Positions 48,721 to 61,521 of a stretch of 64,000 bases of DNA are shown here, piece after piece. A model generated the notes under the pieces. That model was not told the DNA's origin. It did not search any database and saw only the letters and a list, made by a program, of their open reading frames with translations. Both the position numbers and the translations under genes were made by a program. This stretch comes from Aplysia californica (lineage: Eukaryota; Mollusca; Gastropoda; Aplysiida; Aplysiidae): assembly GCF_000002075.1 (NCBI RefSeq), contig NW_004797301.1, forward strand, positions 1,035,966-1,099,965, in the 5' to 3' direction. Each line of letters starts with the position of its first letter. Positions within the stretch are counted from its first letter, which is position 1.

Positions 48721-48918
48721 TGAGTTAGTAAGAAGCTTACGTCACTTGCAACACTTAACACTATAAGGTCATATAATATATTCATATTAGTGCCGAAGAA
48801 TAGATGTACATGTATTACAGGAGAGGAACACACACAAATACAAGGAGGAGAGACAAGGACAATGGATGTTTGATATGAAAGAAGGAGCAAACCGCACCAG
48901 ATCATCCGCCAACCATTT
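48721..48918 (-). mobile_element. family A SINE-like element inside the satellite array
   Basis: Plus strand AGTTAGTAAGAAGCTTACGT through GCACCAGATCATCCGCCAAC is a reversed, diverged family A copy that interrupts a satellite unit. Confidence 0.75.
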
Positions 48919-49695
48919 AAGTCATAATTAAAGTAGGTTTTGCTAGAGTCTAGCCAGTACAAAGCGGCTTGTAAAATTACTGACCAAGGTTGTAAAACAA
49001 CATTGTGTAATGTTTTTCTAGACATGCACAAACATATTGTTTAAAAAAAATATTCCCAACCATGAGTGTGTAACAACCGACATTACTGCATACTAACGAG
49101 ATCTGTTTGATGAAAAAAAAGCCTGTTTCCAGATTCTTAGATCACAATTTGACTTGGCTAGATCTGGTGTCTAGTGGGTACATCTATAACGCTGCTTGTA
49201 AAATTGCAGAATCAGGTTTTAAAACGAAACTATTTGTTGGTTATTACAACAAATTTCAACAAGACGTAGGCCTACACAAAGTAAACTAGAATATCCAACA
49301 CTGAAAGAGTAACGACCCACATAACAACTTCCCATCAACCTATTATAGCGTTGAAAAAATATTGCTTGAAAAGACAACTCAGGATAACCATAGGCCTATA
49401 TTATACTTCAAAATCTAAAGACTCCGCGTAAATGGAAGCAAAAGTTATTCTCAAAAATACTGCGCCGTTTTTGTGTTGGACGAGCAAAAATTGAGCAACA
49501 TACAAATAAATTTTAAAAGAAAAAAAAAAGGAGAGACAAGGACTATAGACTATAGATGTCTGATAGGAAACAAGAAACAGTCAAACCAGAGAGCCCCCCC
49601 CCCCCCAACAAGTGCCCAAAGGGATGCAACGTCCAAGCAGAAAGACAGATAAATACTTGATCAAGAAAACCTCCCCACACTGGAATCTGTTTTTC

Positions 49696-50190
49696 GTTTT
49701 AGTAGAGGTTTTACGGTGCTCGCAACTGCATAAGGTCATATGAGCGCCAAGGGGTGGATGTCAACTGAGAAGTCCTTACAGGGAATCAGACTTACTCTGC
49801 TCACCTCTCTAGCTTCAACAGTACAAAGTCTGCTTCGACTATCAAGGCACCCCGGAAATACCGGGTCACAAGAGTGTGACAAACATACAAAAGAAGTAGA
49901 GGAAAATGACGATAGTAAGGATTACGAAAGAAAAAGCAGCAGTTCCCTGTTGTAGTTTAGGCAGTTATGAGCATGACATTGTTGAATCAGCCCATTTGCA
50001 ATTCTACTGCCCATGAACGAGAAATGTCCCCCCTTTGGGAATGGCCTGAAACCACTTCAATGAGTGGCACCGCCGCGGGGGGTGGGGGGTGGGGGTGGGG
50101 GTGGGGGTGTCACTGGAATCGAACTCTGGTCTTCTGCAAGCTCTGATAACAAAAAAAAAGTCAACCAATACACCACAGATGTCAGGTAAC
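49696..50190 (-). mobile_element. family B SINE with tRNA-derived head
   Basis: The most complete family B copy. On the minus strand a tRNA-like head (50190-50104; box-A-like TGGTGTATTGG, box B GTTCGATTCC) is followed by a GC-rich stretch, a ~370-bp body and the tail shared with family A. Confidence 0.8.
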
Positions 50191-50274
50191 AGCCTTCATG
50201 AACTGTTTGTCTGCCTCTAATTCTTGTCATAGAAAGCGAAAAGGTTGTCTGACTGTTTTTCTCTGTCAGCTGTA

Positions 50275-50455
50275 GAAAGTGTTTAATGACATTTGCAACA
50301 CAAACAGGTTCAATAGGCGTAAAAAATTAGAGGTGTTACAACAGCCTTCGTAACATACAAAAGGAGGAGGAGAAATAAGGACAATAGCTTTTTGATAGAA
50401 CAGAAAGAGCACAAAACACCAGAGAACCCGCCAATAATATATATGACCCACCCAA
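50275..50455 (-). mobile_element. family A SINE-like element, minus orientation
   Basis: Reverse-complement family A, including ACACCAGAGAACCCGCCAAT. A further partial copy on the same strand lies at about 49512-49592. Confidence 0.75.
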
Positions 50456-50614
50456 AGCAAGCAAAAAGTTGAAAACAGAAGTCTGGCATAGGTCTATAAC
50501 ACCATCTTTCTTCACTTTATTTTTGTTTATTATGGAACAAAGTAAACAAGGCATCAATCACAACATTGGGAATACCTAACATAGACTATGTTGTCATGTC
50601 GTCAGTACGTATAA

Positions 50615-50645
<31 letters not shown>

Positions 50646-50698
50646 TACACACACGTACACACATACATGCACACGCACACACACATACATGCACACGC
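50615..50698. repeat. imperfect CA/TACA microsatellite
   Basis: ACACAC runs mixed with ATACACAC, ACGTACAC and ATGCACAC variants. Confidence 0.95.
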
Positions 50699-51779
50699 AG
50701 CAATATATGATACACACATATTATAATGTTAGTATATATAATGTATATATCTATACTAATTCTACGAATGTAAAATAATTCATACAACTTTGCATAGAAA
50801 GCTTCACTTAAAAAAAAAAAGTGCTCATTACAAAGTCACACTGTGTTCATTATGCTCATGGATACAAGATATAAATTGGATACAAGATAAAAATCCACAA
50901 AATAAACTTCAAATCCTCAACAAAATGCAAAAAGTGAACTTGTTCTTTTAACAAAAGACATGCACTTTCAACAAGTAGGTAAAATAATCATGCAACAAAA
51001 CCTGTTCAGTGCCACACACTGACTAGTTGTTCGAGGCTGAGATCAAAGTGCAGAAGCGCTCTTTTGTGTGAATAAAGAGAAGCACATCCACACGATAACA
51101 GTCATTTACTATCAGTTTATTTAGGCGGTTTCATTCAGTCGGCCTTATTCTAGACCGGTGCAATATAACCCCCCCCCCCCCAAAAAAAAAACCCAACAAA
51201 AAACCCAATAACAAAAAAACTCTACCAAAACTTTCCAATAAGACATTCTTATGAGACCACTTTTTAAACGTTGAATATTTGGCACATGCTTTTAAGACTC
51301 CCCACCTTCTGGAGCATACACAAAGTAAAGCATCAGTCTTAATGCTTGTTGCTTGTTAACATAAAAAAAGAAAGAACCAGACTTAATTCTCGTTTACCAT
51401 TTAGAAAATAAAGAATGAACCAAACTTAACACTCGTTAACCCTTTAAAAAAATTAACAAAGAACCAGACTTAATTTAATACTCGTCAATCTTTTTGAAAA
51501 TGAATAAAGAACCAGACTAATTCTTGTTAAAGTTTCCTTTTAGAAATAAAAAAACAACAAAAAACCCCAGATTTGATTATAATTCTGGTGATCTTTTAAA
51601 TATCATTTTTTAAAAAAGAACCTAACGTAATGTTCGTGTGAAAAAGAAGTTTGAAGGAACTAATAAAATTAACAACTGTCTTACTGGTTATGTATTATTA
51701 TTATCATCATTCATGGTATTATAATGATCAATATCCTTTCCTGTCATGATATCAATATATCAAATAATTATGCAGAGCC

Positions 51780-52170
51780 TGTTGGAACATATCAGGTAAA
51801 GAGGGCAGGGGTTGAGACATACGTAAAGAGGGCGGCCGGGGGGGGGGGGGGGGGAGATTTGCCTCTAAACAAAGTCCTACTTGCAAACACCAAAGTAATC
51901 AATGAGTCCAAGGTGTACTTAAGGTAATGTGCAAGGAGCAAGGCAAACAGGCAGACACAGAAAGATATGGGAGGACAACATATTATATTGCTATTATATT
52001 AAAAGGGGGAAATGTGCCTCTAAACAAAGTCCCACTTGCAGACACCAAAGTAATCAATGAGTTCGTTTTCAATGAAAGGACACTGCAGTAGGGGGTGTAG
52101 CCTACAAGTACGAGGTACAGTGCAAGGAGTAAGGCAAAGAGGCAGACACAGAAAGAGATGGGAAGACAAC
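51780..52170. repeat. local direct duplication
   Basis: GCCTCTAAACAAAGTCCTAC...AAAGTAATCAATGAGT and GCAAGGAGCAAGGCAAACAG...GGACAACAT at 51857-51980 recur at 52014-52170, with an extra ~55 bp in the second copy. The minus-strand frame of the second copy has a hydrophobic stretch but no recognisable family. Confidence 0.75.
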
Positions 52171-52404
52171 ATTTGTGAGTGGTCTCGGTCTTGAGCTGAG
52201 CGATACACAGTTGAAAACTGAGAAGAGTTGAAGAAGCTGGATGCAAATACTTCTGTGGTGTCGCTTCCGTCAGCCAAACCAAAGGAAATGTGAAGGTGAA
52301 GCATTTCCTTTCTACTTTTGCCTAAAAGTGACACTCAGCCTTGCCATATCTAATTATTTTTCACTTTAAAAAAAGGGGCCATACTGCCTAAACAGCATTT
52401 TGTT

Positions 52405-52545
52405 TGAGTAAAGAGAAGCACATCGACACAATGACGGTCATTCAGTTCTAAGAAACAGTTAGACTGACAGACAAAAACAACCGAGGGAAAGTAAAGAAGT
52501 AGGGTCTACGAGTGGCGCCCTCTAACCACCCACAAAGTAAAGGTA
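52405..52545 (-). repeat. family C dispersed repeat, minus orientation
   Basis: Plus strand GAGTAAAGAGAAGCACATCG to GTGGCGCCCTCTAACCACCC is the reverse complement of the 43.0-kb copy. A shorter relative lies at about 51060-51130. Confidence 0.6.
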
Positions 52546-52969
52546 AAACACGGGTGTACTGTACATAAACAAAAATAATACATTTCACAATTTCATGAAT
52601 GTGAGACAGAGAAAATAAGAAAATAAAACATTTTCATGTGGTCTCCATTAAATTACAAATGGTCTGATAAGTTGTGCAATATTGGTGCGGCATGTTCAAA
52701 ATGAAAATAACAACAAAAAGCATCCATATCACCAGGTATTGCAATCCGAGGTACCAGAAGATCTGGCTAAACTGTATACATCATGTACATACTTTCATAC
52801 TGAGATAATCAAAGCCAAAAAAACATTGTTACTGAACAAAATCAAAATCAGTATGGCTGTACACTGGAAAAACGGTGCACAAACCGTGTTGTCATGTTGA
52901 TACCATTAACTAGATCTCCTGTAAAAGGGTCAAAAGATGAATCATGGTGCTGATGACAAAGACACTATT

Positions 52970-53125
52970 GTGAGTGGTTTGCCGATTCTCTGGTGTGGTT
53001 TGATCCTTTTTTTCTTTCAAACATCTATTGCTCTTTTCTATCCTCCTAATTCTTCCTTTTGTATGTTAGTCTACAGTAATACCTCGAGTCTTAAAGCCAT
53101 TTATATAAGATTCTGCATGAACTAG
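52970..53125 (+). mobile_element. family A SINE-like element, diverged
   Basis: GTGAGTGGTTTGCCGATTCT to about ATTCTGCATGAACTAGAA. The 3' part is degraded. Confidence 0.65.
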
Positions 53126-53584
53126 AATTTAAAGACACTGTTTACTTTATCAATTTATCTTAGTAAAAATAACAAGCATAATTTAATATTTTTGAAACAC
53201 AGATGTTAGGTCATCACTGGGGATTGGGGGGGGGGGGGGTTGTGTCCCTTGTTCTGTTTCGTCACAAACCACACCAGAGCCCTTGCCATTCAGTCTTATG
53301 GAATTTTTTGGAATCAATTTTTATTTTCATATCAACTCTGTTCACACTGACTATGACTCTCTCAACTTCTTTTTTATCTCTCCTTTTCTAATGTATATGT
53401 TTTCATGCTCCGATCGAGACAATTTAATATCATTCTCTTTATCTGCAGGGACTTTCCCTTAACTCAAAAGACTTAAATATGCCACGTGAATGCTAACGAG
53501 CAGATACCCTCACATTCTCCATATACAGACATGTATTCATATCAAACACATACTGTCATTCACACAGACATACACTAAAACAGA

Positions 53585-53627
53585 AACACACACACACACA
53601 CACACACAGAAACACACACACACACAA
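53585..53627. repeat. (CA)n microsatellite
   Basis: Two CA runs separated by GAAA. Confidence 0.95.
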
Positions 53628-53688
53628 AATACAATGCTTTGGAAAAGGTTAAAAGTTTCATAAACTGTTAGTAAGAAAAATACATATA

Positions 53689-53706
53689 ATATTATTATTA
53701 TCATCA

Positions 53707-53770
<64 letters not shown>

Positions 53771-53771
53771 G
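53689..53771. repeat. (ATT)n microsatellite
   Basis: More than 20 ATT units with a short CATCAT interruption. Confidence 0.95.
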
Positions 53772-53867
53772 TGCAGTCAACAGTTTCATACAAAAAAGTG
53801 CAAAAGTCATGAGTACTGAGTGCACGACAAGTCCATAATTTGTTCATTTGTTTGAGTTTTTCAGTAA

Positions 53868-53990
53868 AAAAAGAGGCACATCGACACAGTAATGGTCACT
53901 TAGGGCAGAGAAAAAGCAAGACAGATAGACAGAAACAACAGAAGGAAAGAAAAGAAGAGTGTGCCAGGGGCACCCTCCGAAAACATTCTT
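53868..53990 (-). repeat. family C dispersed repeat, minus orientation
   Basis: Plus strand AAAGAGGCACATCGACACAG to CAGGGGCACCCTCCGAAAAC. Same family as 52405-52545. Confidence 0.6.
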
Positions 53991-54626
53991 ATTATTCTAA
54001 GCTGTCTGAGTTCAAGTTAACACTCTATTAGACACAATATAGGTCATGTAGAAAAAAAATATGTTATCTGTCCCCATCCTCACATCAGGAAAAAAACCCT
54101 GTAGTAATTACAAGAATCCATCAAATACATAAAACAAAACTAAAAAATAACTATGGTAGTTAAAACAAGAATCCAGTAATAGATGAAAAGAAACAACAAA
54201 TAAAAACCTAGTAAAACCAAGAATCCAGAATAACGATAAAACAAAAATAGCAAAAAGCAGGAATCTTAAGCAAAGAGGAAACAAACAAATAAATATCATT
54301 ATAAGTATATACTAACCCCCCCCCCAGAAAACAGATAAAACTAAACAAAACTAGTAAAAACAAAGCTCAAAACAAAGAAGAAACAAGAAAGTAAATATCA
54401 TCAGAATCATATTTAAAACACTCAACTCACAACCACAGTATCTCTGTTAACTCCATCCATGTCACTCGCCGCACAGTTTGTGACCAGACTACTGTAGTAT
54501 AAATGTTTAATTAATTGAGTGTGGAAAGACTTAATATTAATAGTAAAAGCTGCTAGTTTTAAATCAGAAAGCTCATACCTGATTCCATAGAAATAAACAT
54601 CAACGATGTAGTATGTAGTATAGTAC

Positions 54627-54668
54627 AGGGTTTTACGGCGCTCGCAACTGCATAAGGTCATATGAGCA
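54627..54668 (-). mobile_element. tail-only fragment of family A/B
   Basis: Plus strand GGTTTTACGGCGCTCGCAAC then CATAAGGTCATATGAGCA is just the shared SINE tail, an extreme 5' truncation. Confidence 0.6.
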
Positions 54669-55179
54669 CGCTCAACGATGTAAATATAAACATAAGTACA
54701 ACATTGGTGACAAATGTCATAAATGTTATAAAAATTAGTTTGTTATATCAGTTCAAGTGAAAAAAAAAAAAGAGTCAATTTTCCAAAGATGATGGCACAC
54801 TAAAAAAAAAAAAAAAAAGAATACGAACAGACACAAAAGTCATTTAGAAACATTAACTTCATCAACACGTCCAGCCTTCCATTGAAGGAGGCAACGTCTC
54901 CTTTTGTTCTGATCTCATCTGTGATCAAAAGCAACTTTGTTCTGGCAACTTGTAAAATAGTGATCTAAGAGATAATCAAATTGTCATCCGGTGTACTATA
55001 ACATCTGGTTTAACCATATTATTTACTTTCATTCTGAGACAACAGAAATCACGTAAATATTTGATAACACATCGTTTACCCAAAAATGAAGCGCAACAAA
55101 AAAAAACAATCTATAAAAGGTCTCTTTCACTCTCTCCTATAAAACAAAATGAAAGTGAGACAATATGCACATTATATCA

Positions 55180-56480
55180 CTGAATTAAACACAATCTCTC
55201 TTCATTAAACTTGGCACATCAGGTAACACAACCAAAAGATCTCAAAACATATCAGCCATAATAATAATTATCTATCAACAGAGGGAAAAGGGTGAACAAG
55301 TTTAAAAGAAAAAATTACACTGCAGCAATACATTTTTCTGGCACGTTGTGTTCACCAGCATAATATTTTTTCCATGGGAGTCTTCTTTCCCATTTATCCT
55401 TCACAATTCTCAGAGTATTATCCACTTTCTTTCATCCACAAAACAACAAATTAAAAAAAAATAGTTCTCAGTAATCATGTCAATCTCTGAAGAAATAATA
55501 CCAAAGGGCACATTATGCCTGTTGCCGAATTCAATGCCTGTGATTACAATGAATTTCATTCTTCATCAGCCAAATATAATTGGCACATTAGGTAAAGTGA
55601 ACACAACCGAAAGACTCAGGACTACACATAATAAAATAATGCCTTCTCTGCAAAAGCAAAACAGTGATCAAGTTTGCAAAAATGTTTACTTCAAAGTCAA
55701 AGAATCACTATCATCGCTATCGCAAGCAATCTACCTAAATCCAAATTTGGAAAATGTTTGATTTTTACACCCTCTCAGAGCTCTATCAAAGATGCACCTT
55801 TACGCATCACCAAAATGCAGTTTTAGATTTAGTAAAGGTTTTATGGTGCTCACAATTGCATAAGGTCATATGAGCGCCAAGGGGTGGATGTCAACAGCGA
55901 AGTCCTTAAAGGGAATCAGACTTACTCAGCTCACCTCTCTAGCTTCAACAGCACAAAGTCTGCTTCGACTATCAACGCACCCCGTAAATAGCGGGTCACA
56001 AGAGTGTGACAAACATACAAAAGAAGTAGAAGAAAACGACGATAGTAAGGATAAGGAATGAAAAAGCAGCAGTTCCCTGTTGAAGTTCAGGCACAGTTAT
56101 GAGCATGACATTGTTGGATCAGCCCATGTACAATTCTACTGTGCATTAGAACGAAAAATGTCCCCCCTTTGGGAATGGCCTAAAGACACTTCGGTCAATG
56201 GCACCTCCCTGGGGGGTAAAATACAGTTTACTACTATGGTAAAGACTTAAAATGTTCTTGTTTTTTCATGATTCCTGATAGGTTTAACAATAAAAATTAA
56301 GTTATTTTTGTCTAAGGGGGAAAAAGTACCCAAACAGACTTAAGTGGATTGCTTGCGAAAGCAACAATATACTTTTTCTGGCATGTTGGAATCACTAGCT
56401 AAATTCTGTTTTCACGGGAGTCTCTCTTTCCTTTCATTCTCGACAACTGTCACAGTATTATCCATTAATTACAAGCCAGA
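55180..56480. repeat. diverged direct duplication, interrupted by a family B SINE
   Basis: ATTTTTCTGGCACGTTGTGT and the following ~100 bp (55330-55430) recur at 56370-56470. A piece near GGCACATCAGGTAACACAAC (55208) recurs near 55583. The SINE at 55824-56217 sits between the copies. Confidence 0.65.
55824..56217 (-). mobile_element. family B SINE, 5' truncated
   Basis: Bounded by AAAATGCAGTTT (55812-55823) and AAAATACAGTTT (56218-56229), a 12-bp target-site duplication with one mismatch. The body is closely similar to the 45.8-kb and 49.7-kb copies. Confidence 0.88.
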
Positions 56481-59229
56481 TAAATTTGGGTCCAAAAACG
56501 ATGTCAGAGGTTCCATAATATAGTGATCTGAACTGTGCAACAGGGTGCAGAAAAACCACAAGTATTATCAGTGACCACTTTTCATAATACATTTCTAGTT
56601 TAAACACCAGTCCTTCCCCCTCTACTCCAATTAGAAACGTAATATATACATTCCCATGAAGTGGTCAAACTTTCACTGCCAAACTTACACTGAAGTGCTT
56701 ACAGAGTTTTTACCTTTCCAAAAGAAACACACTTTAAAAAATGAAACAAAATAACCCATCAAAGATATACTAGCAATATCAATAAATGTGCTTAAAAATT
56801 AATATTAAATTCTGAACACATCAGACCAACACTTTACCTGAGCCTATAAAATTTAACTAAAGCTCATAAAGTGATCGAACTAACAATTTTAACAACTGTC
56901 ATAAAAATAAATAAATGTCCCATACAGTCTAAAACAACCGTAGTAAAATCAGCAGGATGCAGAAATCTTTTCGCTATATATGTACAAATTTTGTTATGGA
57001 TAAGTTTTGAATTCAAAAGAAAAACATGTTAATTAAAAATTCTGGACCTGAAAATCTGTTTGGTATATGAGTGTTCACTTTGTATATGTCAAGTCTGTAT
57101 GTATCAATCAAAATATAGAACATTTTTGTACACACAAGAATGAACTCCTTCTCCAGTCCTCATCAGGGCATTTGACTTGTTCCGGTACATGCCCAGTGAC
57201 AATGAAACAAAAACACAAAGTTTAATTAAGGAAATGTCAACAGCAATGAGTGCAAAGAAAGGGCCAATGATGAGCATTACTTTTTGAAGTTGAGTGACTC
57301 AAAGAGCATGGTATGTTAGAAATCTGTTTTTGGGAAACCAGTCCTAAAAGCATTCCCCTATCTACACACACACATCATCAGAATTTGTTCTGCCCAGAGT
57401 CTGTATTTATACAATAGAATAACCGAGTGAATATCATGAGAGTTAGCAATATCATAAAGAGGATTAAAGCAAAAGGCTTTATTATCCAAAAGTTATTTTT
57501 AAAAGTCACTTAAGTCATGAGTTACAATGCAGTCACTGTCATGAGAAGTACATTCTACACAGGTGTTAAAGGTAAAGACGAGAATTAAAGTCACAAGCTA
57601 GAGCAAGGATGAGGTAGCTCAGGTTCTTCATATCACTCCTACATCTGACCTGACCTCCAAATCCCATCTACACACACCCCTCCAAAAACCTGTATCTCGA
57701 GCGCTAACCGTATCCCCTCATCCTTTTTTCCGTAAATTGTGAGCGATGATGATGATGATGTATCTTACTCAAAACAGGTTGTCCCTGAGAGGCAGTGTCG
57801 AAGCAGCCTGCTTTCAAAATGATGTAAATTATATTGATGGAGGGAGCAAACATTTACAATCAGTCAACCAGTATTGCACTACTCGTCTGGTGATCATGTT
57901 CACTGAAAGCTTCTTCCATGGATGAAAAAAAAAATGCTCTTCTTCATTATCTGCCTCTTAGAAGCTAAGCTGATCATTGGTGGAACAAGGTCGAAACAAA
58001 ACAATCCCAAATTAAAAATCAGGCACAGAGCTTTGGCTGACTAGAATGCCTCAGTACACAGACCAATCTCATAGGTAGGCCTACATGCAATGAAGAAATT
58101 ACTACAACTTTGAGACTTTCATTCAAAGTAAAATAATAGACTTTTGTTCAATTACATCACACCGGTCTTTGAAGCTGATGACTGTGGTTCAAATCCCCGA
58201 AAAGGGGCATTTTCAAACTTGAAATGTTGGGGTAGCTTTTCACTGTTTGCCACCAACTTTGCTCGCTCACTCTTCTGAAAGAAGGACATGAAATCAGAGG
58301 AGCCTCCTCTTGAAAAACTAGATGGGAAGCATTGTGGTGAAATCAGGTGCTCATCAAAATAAATGAAACTGAAGAAACGGGCACTTTTCCACCTGTGGTT
58401 TTTTTTCCTTCCAATTCTTGTTTTCTTTCTCAACACCTTTAAATGTCCATTTGAAAAGATATATTTGTGTGGAAATTACTGGAAAATGTTGATCAAAGGC
58501 ACAATAAATGTAAATTTTCAGTTTCCAAGGACTCTCAAGTTATGGAAGTGACCAAACTTTGGCGGCCATTTTTTCACCAATTTTACCTCTGAAACCAGGA
58601 AACCCCCACCTGCTTCAACTGCAAATATCTCAACTACGGTACTATTCAAGTTAGATGGGTTTTTTTTCACCATATGCAAGACAAATAAACTAACATTAAG
58701 ATGTTACTAATAACTCCATATGCCCAAAAATTGTGGAGCGCTTGATTCCATCGCCTGGCAACAAATAGATCTATGATGAATTAAACATCATTGAATGCAT
58801 GTTACACACACCATAATATAAAATCATTACAAATGCACATTCAGTGTTATTGTGAACAACACACACAAGCTATGTGAGCCCCAACAGAACATCTCATACA
58901 CAATCATTATAACAATAATTGGTGTCAGTTTAGCTGATGGTCTACTGTGCATGCTCTGCAACAGTCAACTGGTCAACTGTTAGACTTGACCAATTGCCCA
59001 CGGTCTACCGCAAAACGCAAGTCTCTCCTGATTGGCCAAGATAATAACAGAACTGGGGGGCATTGGGATCAAAGGCAATGGCATATACAATGGCGGAAAG
59101 TAAATGGGCGGTTTGCTTCGTTTTGCAGTGTCTTTTAGAGGGAAGAATTTTGCAGTTGTAAAGATTATGATTGATAAGTAAATAGTTGTGACATCAAGAG
59201 ACCGGACGGGACTATTTTTCTAGAAATCA
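56230..59229. other. intergenic, nothing recognised
   Basis: 3 kb of AT-rich DNA with a short GAT microsatellite (about 57747-57762). No exon, RNA gene or repeat of the families above was recognised. It could include far 3' UTR of SLC8B1 on the minus strand, but nothing shows this. Confidence 0.5.
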
Positions 59230-59282
59230 GGGGGGGGGGGGGGAGGGGCAATTCCCCCGAACTGCCCCTCCCCCCCCCCCCC
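59230..59282. repeat. poly-G/poly-C foldback
   Basis: A G tract followed by AGGGGCA, a 12-base spacer, then TGCCCCT and a C tract: a near-perfect inverted repeat of about 19 bp per arm. Confidence 0.9.
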
Positions 59283-59399
59283 AAATCGATCAATCTGCAA
59301 CTACAAAATCCCTTTTAACATGACCAGTGACAGTCCCAAGCCTGCATAAACACGAAGGGAAAATGTAAACTGATCCCTGTCTCAAGTCACAAAAGGTTG

Positions 59400-59660
59400 G
59401 AAAACACTTACAATGATATTAGTAATAATTATGCCACGACTATGAATAATAATACGAATAACAAAAAACAATAGAATAATGTAACAATGAAAAGAATAAT
59501 AATAGTAACAGCAATGCTAACAATAGCAATAACAGCAATAATGATAACAATAATAATAAACTTGCGTAAAAATGTTCCACTCAATGCTAACAATAGCAAT
59601 AACAGCAATACTGATAACAATAATAATAAAACTGCGTAAAAATTTTCCACTAAGGGAAAA
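59400..59660. repeat. AAT/AAC-rich repeat also present in the SLC8B1 intron
   Basis: CTTACAATGATATTAGTAAT through the following ~150 bp is closely matched at 61848-61990. An internal ~70-bp piece (CAATGCTAACAATAGCAATA) is repeated at 59512 and 59583. Confidence 0.75.
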
Positions 59661-61489
59661 TGAAAACTGACCCCTCTCACAAGTCCAAAGCCACTATAAA
59701 CTAATAGACCTCCGACTAAACCAGTTGTCAAATCGGTCCAGCAGCAGACCTTCAACTAAACAAGCACCCAATAATTGTCCAGTTTCAGAGGTCTCAGTGT
59801 ACCGTCATGGTTACAAGAGTAATGAGTAAATGATGTTTTCAATTAGTAGTCTCATCATCATCATCATCATTCGGTGCCTTGCCAACTGGCGTGGGCGATC
59901 ATGGACCTACACTTCACTCTGTTGTGCGTTGCAGAAATGGTGCCTGTTGTTCTTGCTGCTCCTAGCCATGTTATGTCATCTTGTCCAGTATCTTTTCCCT
60001 CTATCTGCCACTGCCTCTCTTTCCAACAAAATCGCCTGTTGTTACAATATTCTCCAATGCTTCTTTCCGCAATGTGAGTCAGAAGATATTTGCCTGTCGC
60101 TTTCTTATATTCGTCATAAGCTTTCTTCTACAATTTGCTTCAACCAAGACTTTTTCATTTGTTTTTCTAGCTGTCCATGGGATACGTAGCACGCGTAATT
60201 AGTAGTCTACAATCACCAAAATACCAGTGTGGAGAAACAGACCAACCTGGGGAACACAACCTCCAACAGCCCGGGACACTATTTGACCCTGATTTATAAC
60301 AAAGGCTGAGTTAAAAAAAAGACAAATTGAAGTAATTCATTTTGAAGTGACAGTGACCAATAACTGTTATCATGGCTGCTAAAGTGGAACCTCATCCTTG
60401 CAATTTGCCATTGCTGATACATTTCAATCCTCCACTTTCTGGTTTGTTTTTCATTTTTTTGTCAGTGCACACCTGCCTGACCATTTGACTTTCAAAGATC
60501 TGATAAGGTTGAATAGAGTCTCCTCCAAATATTTGGAATATTATCTAATACACTGATATGTCTGCAAGGTGTGTGAAAGCATATTACGTCTGCAATGTAT
60601 ATGATTTACATATGCATTGATATGTTTACAAAGTATATGTGTGTTTTTCCTACCAATAAAAAAAACAATAATCTACGAACTGAAATCACGAGCAATGAAA
60701 ATGAAAACAGACAAACAACAAAACAGAGAAAAACAGAGAAAAAAAAAGGTTGATTAGATTGACTTTGTGAATTTCAGAACACTGACATTTGTTAATAACC
60801 AAATCCCCAACGCTCAAGGTGTCATAACCCCAAATTTAAGTGGTCAAGCCATTCTGAACACATCTTCTGTGTGTTTTGTGTTATTCTCAAGCAATACATC
60901 CACATACAATAACTTTCTGCTAGGTAACAGTTATATGTAGACCTATAGCGTGCACTTCCAGACAAGATCTTCACAGGAAACATAAAGGGCAAAAATACAA
61001 TCACTTGTCAAAGACAATCACCTGTACAAACGACGAGTTCCCCCATTGCCTTTTCTCTTTATATCAAAATGACACTCTCGTCCAAGAGGTCCGCCTGTCC
61101 AAGATGGACATTCTTCTCTTTGACAATGCGCTACCTTAGAATTACAAAGTTTTACTTGAAATTTTTGGCAGCTTTGAGTTACGAAGAGCATGAGGTCGGA
61201 AGCCAAATGCTCTTTCTGCTCTATAAAAATCGTAAGACTGTTTGAGTCACAATCAGGATATTCAAAGAATTGTATTTGAAAAAGCTTGACATGTTGTGAA
61301 ACTCAACATTTTTCACGTCAAAGTTTTCAAAGCCAGGTACTGAGCAGATAGAACATTGGTATTGTAAGATAGTGAATGGGTGATTGTCTTAAATAGGTTC
61401 GACTGCAACTCATTTCCAACAACCAACAAACCCCCAGGAGTGGAAGAAGCTGGCTGTAAAATTCTACTGTGTGTGTGTGTGTGTGGGGT

Positions 61490-61521
<32 letters not shown>

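Larger units (their letters stand above)
43680..49330. repeat. diverged satellite array, period about 200-230 bp
   Basis: A phased motif resembling GAGTGTAACGACCGACCGCA recurs at about 43908, 44110, 44326, 46237, 46450, 46653, 47205, 47338, 47600, 47817, 48018, 48260, 48630, 49065 and 49300. Each unit also carries a CCAGCTTTTCAGA-like block, a GTACAAAGAAGCCT-like block and a TGGTAAAACACAATAATGTG-like block. Two subtypes exist: GACCGCA in the left half, GACATAACAA in the right half. It is broken by LINE ends, SINEs and a probable DNA transposon. Confidence 0.88.

Noticed and set aside
43680-49330. Regularly spaced repeats as a CRISPR array
   Set aside because: Units are 200-230 bp and diverged along their whole length, without short identical repeats and unique spacers; this is an animal genome.
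59429-59755. 108-codon hydrophobic antisense frame (Ile/Val/Leu-rich) as a membrane protein
   Set aside because: Comes from AAT/AAC microsatellite-like DNA read in reverse; low complexity.
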